From contig NZ_LMHH01000003.1 of the NCBI RefSeq assembly GCF_001427865.1, forward strand, positions 248,256 to 312,255: a DNA stretch of 64,000 nt, written 5' to 3'. This stretch comes from Altererythrobacter sp. Root672 (GTDB lineage Bacteria; Pseudomonadota; Alphaproteobacteria; Sphingomonadales; Sphingomonadaceae). The notes beneath the pieces were generated by a model, which saw only the letters and a program-made list of their open reading frames with translations, was not told where the DNA came from and did no database searches. This document shows, one piece after another, positions 59,019 to 64,000 of this stretch; the stretch's first letter is position 1; each line of letters starts with the position of its first letter. Both the position numbers and the translations under genes were made by a program.

Positions 59019-59654
59019 ATGCCGAGGCCCTCGAAACTATCTCCGGAGCGCGGTGGCGCTCGAACGCGTCTTCTAGAGGCAGCGTGCGACCTGATCCGGG
59101 AACGGGGTTTTGCTGCCACGTCGGTCGACGATCTCTGCAAGAAGGCCGAGGTCACGAAGGGGGCCTTCTTCCACCAGTTCGGCAGCAAGGAGGCCCTGGG
59201 CGTAGCGGCCGCGGACTTCTGGGCCGAAACGACCTCCGCATTCTTCCACTCCGCACCCTATCATTTGCCGCCGGATCCGCTGGACCGCGTTCTGGCCTAT
59301 GTGGCGTTCCGCAGGGCCATCATCAGCGGCTCGGCGGCGGAATATACCTGTCTGGCCGGAACGTTGGTCCAGGAAGTCTTTGCCGCGTCCCCCCCTATCC
59401 GCGACGCCTGCTGCAGGAGCATTTTCGGCCATACGGCAACGCTGGAAGCGGACATCGAGGCGGCGCGACAGGACCGTGGCGTTACCGGCAACTGGACCGC
59501 CGAAAGTCTGGCCCGGCATACGCAGACCGTCATCCAGGGTGGCTTCGTCCTCGCCAAAGCCGGCAACGATCCCGCTCTTGCCCGCGAAAGCCTCGATCAC
59601 CTGGATCGTTACATCCGCTGCCTGTTCGATCTTCCCGAGGAGCCGAGGCCATGA
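59019..59654 (+). CDS. TetR family transcriptional regulator
   Basis: 211-residue regulator with an N-terminal helix-turn-helix: ARTRLLEAACDLIRERGFAA and TSVDDLCKKAEVTKGAFFHQ, then FGSKEALGVAAADFW. The C-terminal ligand domain is of the QacR/TetR_C type. Its stop overlaps the start of the next gene. It probably controls its own operon, since a dyad sits at its promoter; ligand unknown. Confidence 0.92.
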   Translation: MPRPSKLSPERGGARTRLLEAACDLIRERGFAATSVDDLCKKAEVTKGAFFHQFGSKEALGVAAADFWAETTSAFFHSAPYHLPPDPLDRVLAYVAFRRAIISGSAAEYTCLAGTLVQEVFAASPPIRDACCRSIFGHTATLEADIEAARQDRGVTGNWTAESLARHTQTVIQGGFVLAKAGNDPALARESLDHLDRYIRCLFDLPEEPRP

Positions 59655-60187
59655 GCGAAGCCACGCAACTGCAATGCCTGTGCGGCGAAGCACGCCTTGA
59701 GGTTCGCGGCGAGCCCATCATCGTGTCCGAGTGCTTTTGCGACAGTTGCCGCCTCGCTGCGGACCGCTTGGCGGCTCTGCCGGGTGCCTTGCCTATTCTG
59801 ACAGCCTTGGGTGGCTCGCCTTGTGCGGAATACCGCAAGGATCGTGTCCGTATCATGGCGGGTGCTGACCATTTGGCCGCGTTTCACCTTAGCCCAGAGG
59901 CCGGGACGCGGCGCGTCGTTGCAAGTTGTTGTCACACACCGATGTTTCTCGAGATGCCGGGAGCCCATTGGCTGAGCGTCTACCTCCATCTTTGGCCGTA
60001 TGAGATGCGCCCTACCGTTCAGGTTCGGACGATGACGAGCGATGTCGATGATCCGTCAGACCTGCCCGGCGACCTGCCTAATCTGAAAACCCATGCGGTC
60101 AGCTTCTACGCCAAGCTCTTTTTCGCGTGGGTCGCAATGGGATTCCGCAGTCCGAAGCTGGTGATCGAAAGGAAGATCGATGCCTGA
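59651..60187 (+). CDS. Cysteine-rich GFA-like (DUF6151-type) protein
   Basis: 178 residues beginning LQCLCGEARLEVRGEPIIVS and ECFCDSCRLAADRLAALPGA. The CLC and CFCDSC patterns look like a GFA/CENP-V zinc site with a further pair in ASCCHTPMFLEMP. I recall such proteins as the DUF6151 family, with no known function. Its start overlaps the TetR stop (ATGA), and its last codons overlap the next gene, so it is part of one operon. Confidence 0.65.
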   Translation: MSEATQLQCLCGEARLEVRGEPIIVSECFCDSCRLAADRLAALPGALPILTALGGSPCAEYRKDRVRIMAGADHLAAFHLSPEAGTRRVVASCCHTPMFLEMPGAHWLSVYLHLWPYEMRPTVQVRTMTSDVDDPSDLPGDLPNLKTHAVSFYAKLFFAWVAMGFRSPKLVIERKIDA

Positions 60188-60473
60188 CAAAAAGATCGAA
60201 ATCACCAACATCAATACGCCGGGACGCACCGAACGCGTGGACCGCGCCAAATACGAGGCCATGCGGAAGGCGCTGCTGGCGGTGCTGCCCGAAGACGCGC
60301 CGGGCCTGCTGGTCGCGGATGCAAAGTCGGCTTTGCTGCCCGCATTGCCCGAGGCGCTCTATCCGGGAGGCAAGACCGCCGGGTGGTGGTTGAAAGCGGT
60401 TCAGCTCGATCTCGAAGCAAAGGGGATCATCGCCCGCGCAAAGGCTAAGCCGGTACGGCTGTACCGGGTATAG
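60180..60473 (+). CDS. DUF6958-like small protein
   Basis: 97 residues: DKKIEITNINTPGRTERVDR, AKYEAMRKALLAVLPEDAPG, then LYPGGKTAGWWLKAVQLDLE and a basic end (AKAKPVRLYRV). The pattern of helices, a GWW turn and a basic tail suggests a winged-helix-like domain; as I remember it, this is the DUF6958 family, common in bacteria and uncharacterised. Last gene of the TetR-led operon; its start overlaps the preceding gene by eight bases. Confidence 0.65.
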   Translation: MPDKKIEITNINTPGRTERVDRAKYEAMRKALLAVLPEDAPGLLVADAKSALLPALPEALYPGGKTAGWWLKAVQLDLEAKGIIARAKAKPVRLYRV

Positions 60474-60499
60474 CCGGATAACGCGGGCGGCAGACCGGC

Positions 60500-62101
60500 T
60501 CATCCCTCCCGGATCAATGCCGCCGCCTTCTCGCCGATCATGATCGCGGCCGCGTTGGTGTTACCGCCGACGATGCGCGGCATGACCGAGGCGTCGGCCA
60601 CGCGCAGGCCGTCGATGCCGCGCACTCGGAGCTGGGCGTCGCATACCGCCTCGGCGCCGATGCCCATGGCGCAGGAGCCGACCGGGTGCATCGCGGTGCT
60701 GACGAACTGGCGGACCCAGGCGTCGATGGTCTCGGTCGAGTTGGCGTCGGGGCCGGGCAGCATCTCTCCCTTGACCACATCGGCCAGCGGCGAGGTGGCG
60801 ACGATCTCGCGGATCTGCGGGATGATGCGGCGGAAGAAGGCGCGGTCGTTCTCGGTCGAGAGGACGTTGGTGAGGATGCGCGGGCCCTGGCGCGGGTCGG
60901 CGCTAGCGAGCTTGACCCATCCGCGGCCCTCGGGGCGCAGCAGGACGCAGGCCATGGCGATGACGTCGGGCGCGGGTTGCTTGACGCCGGGGAACCACGG
61001 GCGGGCGAAGATCGAGGTCGGCTGGAACAGGCACTGCGCGTCAGGGCGCTCGAGTTCGGGCCGGGTCTTGATGAAGCCGTTGGCGGTGACCGGCATGTTG
61101 GCGATGCGGCCTTTGCCGGTGGCGAGCCACTCGAGCACCGACAGCGTCAGGCGGTCGAAGCGCAGCTCGTTGGTCAGGGTGACCTCGCGCTCGGCGTTCC
61201 ACACCATCGCGATCGAGGGGTGGTCCTGCAGGTTGCGGCCGACGCCGGGGAGGTCGTGCACCACGTCGATGCCCTGCTCGCGCAATTCGTCGGCGGGTCC
61301 GATGCCGGACAGCAGCAGCAGTTGCGGGCTGTTGAAGGCGCCGCCGGAGAGGACGATTTCACGGTCCGCCTCGATCCGCTGGGTTTGGCCATCCGCAACC
61401 AATTGGACTGCGGTGGCGCGGCCGTTGTTGACCTCCACCTTGGTCACCAGCGCGCCGGTGATGACCTTGAGGTTGGGTCGCTTCATCGCCGGGAACAGGA
61501 ACCGCGCGGAAGTGCTGCCGCGACGCCCCTTGTGGATCGAGATGTCGGGCGAACCCCAGCCTTCCTGGTCGGGCCCGTGGTGATCGACCTGGGTCTTGTA
61601 GCCGAGCTGGTTCACCGCCTCCATCAAGCGCGGGAACAGCCGCGTGTCAGGCACGTGCTTGGTGATCGAGAGCGGGCCGCCGCGGGCGTGGTAGTGATCC
61701 TCGGGCCCCCAGTGGTTCTCGCTCATTTTGAAGTAGGGCAGCACGTCATCATAGCCCCAGCCTTCGAGGCCGAGCTGGCGCCACTCGTCATAGTCGCGCG
61801 CATGGCCGCGGGCGTAGAGCATGCCGTTGATCAGGCTCGATCCGCCAAGCCCCTTGCCGCGCGGCTGGCGAATGCGGCGGTCGTTCGCGAAAGGCTCCGG
61901 CTCGCCCTCGTAAGCCCAGCTGAAACGCTTATCGAGCATGACCATCGGGAAGGCGATCGGCATCGAGAGCAGCGGATGCCGCTGGCGCGGTCCGGCTTCG
62001 ATCAGGGTCACGGTGACGCTCGGGTCTTCGCTCAGGCGAGCGGCGACGACAGCCCCCGCCGAGCCTGCGCCGACGACGATGTAATCAGTAGCTTTGGTCA
62101 T
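60500..62101 (-). CDS. GMC family FAD oxidoreductase
   Basis: 533-residue flavoprotein of the glucose-methanol-choline family. FAD binding is at [20 protein letters not shown], followed by [20 protein letters not shown]. The substrate domain ends in [20 protein letters not shown], where the His is the expected catalytic base. It resembles choline/alcohol dehydrogenases. The alcohol substrate is unknown. It starts at ATG 62101, overlapping the stop of the NTF2-like gene upstream, so the GMC - NTF2 - GMC genes form one operon. Confidence 0.92.
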   Translation of the reverse strand: MTKATDYIVVGAGSAGAVVAARLSEDPSVTVTLIEAGPRQRHPLLSMPIAFPMVMLDKRFSWAYEGEPEPFANDRRIRQPRGKGLGGSSLINGMLYARGHARDYDEWRQLGLEGWGYDDVLPYFKMSENHWGPEDHYHARGGPLSITKHVPDTRLFPRLMEAVNQLGYKTQVDHHGPDQEGWGSPDISIHKGRRGSTSARFLFPAMKRPNLKVITGALVTKVEVNNGRATAVQLVADGQTQRIEADREIVLSGGAFNSPQLLLLSGIGPADELREQGIDVVHDLPGVGRNLQDHPSIAMVWNAEREVTLTNELRFDRLTLSVLEWLATGKGRIANMPVTANGFIKTRPELERPDAQCLFQPTSIFARPWFPGVKQPAPDVIAMACVLLRPEGRGWVKLASADPRQGPRILTNVLSTENDRAFFRRIIPQIREIVATSPLADVVKGEMLPGPDANSTETIDAWVRQFVSTAMHPVGSCAMGIGAEAVCDAQLRVRGIDGLRVADASVMPRIVGGNTNAAAIMIGEKAAALIREG

Positions 62102-62478
62102 TTGCTGGAGTAACGGCCCGACTTGATCTGCACGATCTTCCCATTGGAAGTGCGATACATGTTGATGCTCTCGACGATACGAACGTCGCCCTTCACGGTC
62201 GGCCAGATCTCGAAATCGGGCCAGTCCTTGAAGGTGGTGAACTTGGTGCGGCTGTGGAGCGCGGCGCCGTCGGGGGCGACGATCAGGTCGATTATCTCGA
62301 GCTCCTCGGCGATGTGGTCGAACACTCCGGTGTAGAATTCGACGATGCCCTGCGCGCCGATGATCTGCTTGCGGTCGCCGAGGTTGAACTCGACGTTGTC
62401 GGCGTAGAACTTGCTGAACCCGGCGAAATCGCGCACGTTGAAGGCGGCGATGTATGTGCGGAAATCGTCCTCGGTCAT
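62098..62478 (-). CDS. NTF2-like (SnoaL-type) protein between two GMC oxidoreductases
   Basis: 126-residue protein of the NTF2 cone fold: [40 protein letters not shown] and [20 protein letters not shown]. Starts at ATG 62478, overlapping the stop of the upstream GMC gene. Such proteins may be isomerases/hydratases or act as accessory subunits. The position between two GMC genes suggests a small metabolic module. Confidence 0.8.
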   Translation of the reverse strand: MTEDDFRTYIAAFNVRDFAGFSKFYADNVEFNLGDRKQIIGAQGIVEFYTGVFDHIAEELEIIDLIVAPDGAALHSRTKFTTFKDWPDFEIWPTVKGDVRIVESINMYRTSNGKIVQIKSGRYSSK

Positions 62479-64000
62479 GCGGCTTCCTTCTCTACAGCGG
62501 GGAGCGAGCGGCCGCGGATCAGGTCGCTGGCTTTTTCGGCGACCATGATCGTTGGGCCATTGGTGTTGCCGCCGGGTACGTCGGGCATGATCGACGCGTC
62601 GATCACCCGCAGGCCGGCGATACCGTGCACGCGGAGTTCCGGGTCGACTACGGCGTTCGGACCCGTGCCCATGGCGCAAGTGCCGACCGGGTGCTGCGTG
62701 GTGCCGGCGGTGGCGCGGATGTGCTCGTCGATCGCGGCGTCGCTCTGCACGTCGGCGCCGGGGTTGGACTCGCGTGCGATCAGGCCGGCCATGGGCTCGG
62801 TACCGTAGATTTTGCGAGCCAGCTTGAGGCCGGCGTGGGCCGTGACGAAGTCGGCCTCGTTGTCGAACAGGTTGAGGCGGATCGCCGGGAGTTCGTGCGG
62901 GTCGGCGGACTTGAGATTGACCCACCCGCGCGCTTGCGGGTGGAGCAGGATCACGTCGGCGGAGAAGGCGTGCTCGGGGCTCTTCACGAAGCCGGGGAAC
63001 CACAAGTGCGCGGAGAGCTTCACCGGGTTCGAGAACAGCTGGATGTCGGGCTGGGCCAACCTCGGGTCGGTCCGCAGCATCGGGTTGGCGCTGTTGAGCT
63101 GGCGGGCGAAGGGGCCGGAGCCGAAGAGGTACCACTGCGCCACGGCCCGCGCTGCGCGGTCGAAGCGGAGCTGGTTGACGAAGGTGATCGGACCGTTCGC
63201 CGCGAACTCCAGCGGCACGCGCGGGTGCTCGGATAGGTTGCGGCCGACGCCGGGCAGGTCGTGGACGAGAGGGATGCCCATCTCAGCCAGGTGCTCTGCC
63301 GGGCCGATGCCCGAGAGCATCAGCAGTTGCGGCGAGTTGTAGGAGCCGCCCGAGAGGATGACTTCGCGCGCGGCCTTGGCAACGCGGACTTCTCCGCCGA
63401 CTTCGTATTCGACGCCGGTCGCGCGGCCATCCTCGACCACGACCTTGCGGGTCAGCGCATGGGTCACGACCGCCAGGTTCGGCCGCGCCATCGCGGGCTT
63501 GAGGTAGGCCTCGTAGGTCGAAGCACGGCGGCCCTTCTCGTCGATGGTCAGCTCGACCAGGCTGGCGCCTTCCTCGGTACCCGCGTGGATGTCCTCGGTG
63601 ACCGGCAGGCCCGCGTTGGCGACGGCCTGCATCAGCTCGTCATGCAGCAGGTATTCGGTGTTGTTCTTGGTCACCGGCAGCGGGCCGGAATGGCCGTAGT
63701 TGTCGGTTCCGCGCCAGGAGCGCTCCATCCGCCGAAAGTAGGGCACGACCTCGGAGTGGCTCCACCCGCGGCAGCCCTTCTGCGCCCAACGGTCGTAGTC
63801 CGCCGAATGGCCGCGCATGTAGACCATGCCGTTGATCGAGCTCGATCCGCCGAGCAGCCGCCCGCGCGGCAGGAACAGGCGGCGACCGTTCAGCGTCGGC
63901 TCCGGCTCGGTCATCATGCGCCAGGTCAGCTCGGGCTTGAGCATGGCCTTCATCATGCCGAGCGGCATCTTGATCAGGAATTTGTCGGCCCCGCCGCCTG
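62475..64000 (-). CDS. GMC family FAD oxidoreductase (partial, N-terminus beyond right edge)
   Basis: The frame is open to the window end, so the N-terminal FAD-binding motif is missing here. The visible part has [20 protein letters not shown] (second FAD block), [20 protein letters not shown] with GIGPAEHL, and the C-terminal [20 protein letters not shown] with the catalytic His. It is a paralogue of the GMC gene at 60500. First visible gene of the GMC - NTF2 - GMC operon. Confidence 0.92.
   Translation of the reverse strand, partial: GGGADKFLIKMPLGMMKAMLKPELTWRMMTEPEPTLNGRRLFLPRGRLLGGSSSINGMVYMRGHSADYDRWAQKGCRGWSHSEVVPYFRRMERSWRGTDNYGHSGPLPVTKNNTEYLLHDELMQAVANAGLPVTEDIHAGTEEGASLVELTIDEKGRRASTYEAYLKPAMARPNLAVVTHALTRKVVVEDGRATGVEYEVGGEVRVAKAAREVILSGGSYNSPQLLMLSGIGPAEHLAEMGIPLVHDLPGVGRNLSEHPRVPLEFAANGPITFVNQLRFDRAARAVAQWYLFGSGPFARQLNSANPMLRTDPRLAQPDIQLFSNPVKLSAHLWFPGFVKSPEHAFSADVILLHPQARGWVNLKSADPHELPAIRLNLFDNEADFVTAHAGLKLARKIYGTEPMAGLIARESNPGADVQSDAAIDEHIRATAGTTQHPVGTCAMGTGPNAVVDPELRVHGIAGLRVIDASIMPDVPGGNTNGPTIMVAEKASDLIRGRSLPAVEKEAA

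Overview
This is high-GC chromosomal DNA, very probably from an alphaproteobacterium of the Sphingomonadales (Novosphingobium / Sphingopyxis / Erythrobacter type). The support is indirect: strong GC-rich codon bias, a groESL operon under a CIRCE element, a PutA without the N-terminal ribbon-helix-helix domain, a bacterial CDC48/p97 ATPase, many TonB/GMC/SnoaL-type genes, and short palindromic intergenic repeats of a kind common in that order. I see no rRNA or tRNA gene, no CRISPR array, no prophage and no transposase. Both edges cut a gene: metK on the left and a GMC oxidoreductase on the right.

Layout. 1-4.6 kb: end of metK, a convergent MFS transporter, then a minus-strand operon scoA - GFA-like - scoB - GST with overlapping or nearly touching genes. 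4.7-10.4 kb: a candidate small RNA, the CDC48-family ATPase, a 183-bp inverted-repeat element and polA. 10.6-14.0 kb: an Ala-rich lipoprotein, an unusual class A beta-lactamase-like protein, two SAM methyltransferases and a host-attachment (baeRF-like) protein. 14.1-18.8 kb: groEL/groES, a MATE pump, a lipoprotein cytochrome c and a DUF5990-like protein. 18.9-32.2 kb: GNAT, a lipoprotein, rplL/rplJ (minus), an XRE/DUF2975/small-protein module (minus), then rpoB/rpoC (plus) with a strong promoter and terminator.

32.3-39.5 kb: a structured intergenic stretch leading into a P-loop kinase-like / methyltransferase gene pair of unknown role, an OYE-family oxidoreductase, gltX, and a ZnuD-like TonB receptor behind a Zur-box-like palindrome. 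39.5-46.5 kb: an NTF2-like protein, dcd, putA, an MBL-fold hydrolase and a ThDP enzyme. 46.6-54.8 kb: a complete seven-gene chemosensory/c-di-GMP operon (cheA-W-Y-B-R, GGDEF-EAL, MCP) without flagellar genes. 54.9-64 kb: small Cys protein, DUF3313 protein, PQQ-type sugar dehydrogenase, trxB, a TetR-led three-gene operon, and a GMC - NTF2-like - GMC operon.

Most of the window is housekeeping or ordinary accessory metabolism. The least explained parts are the 32.3-34.5 kb segment (long dyad, multi-hairpin leader, kinase/methyltransferase pair), the candidate sRNA at about 4.8-4.95 kb, the insertion of a GFA-like gene inside a CoA-transferase gene pair, and the chemosensory operon whose only receptor has no ligand-binding domain.
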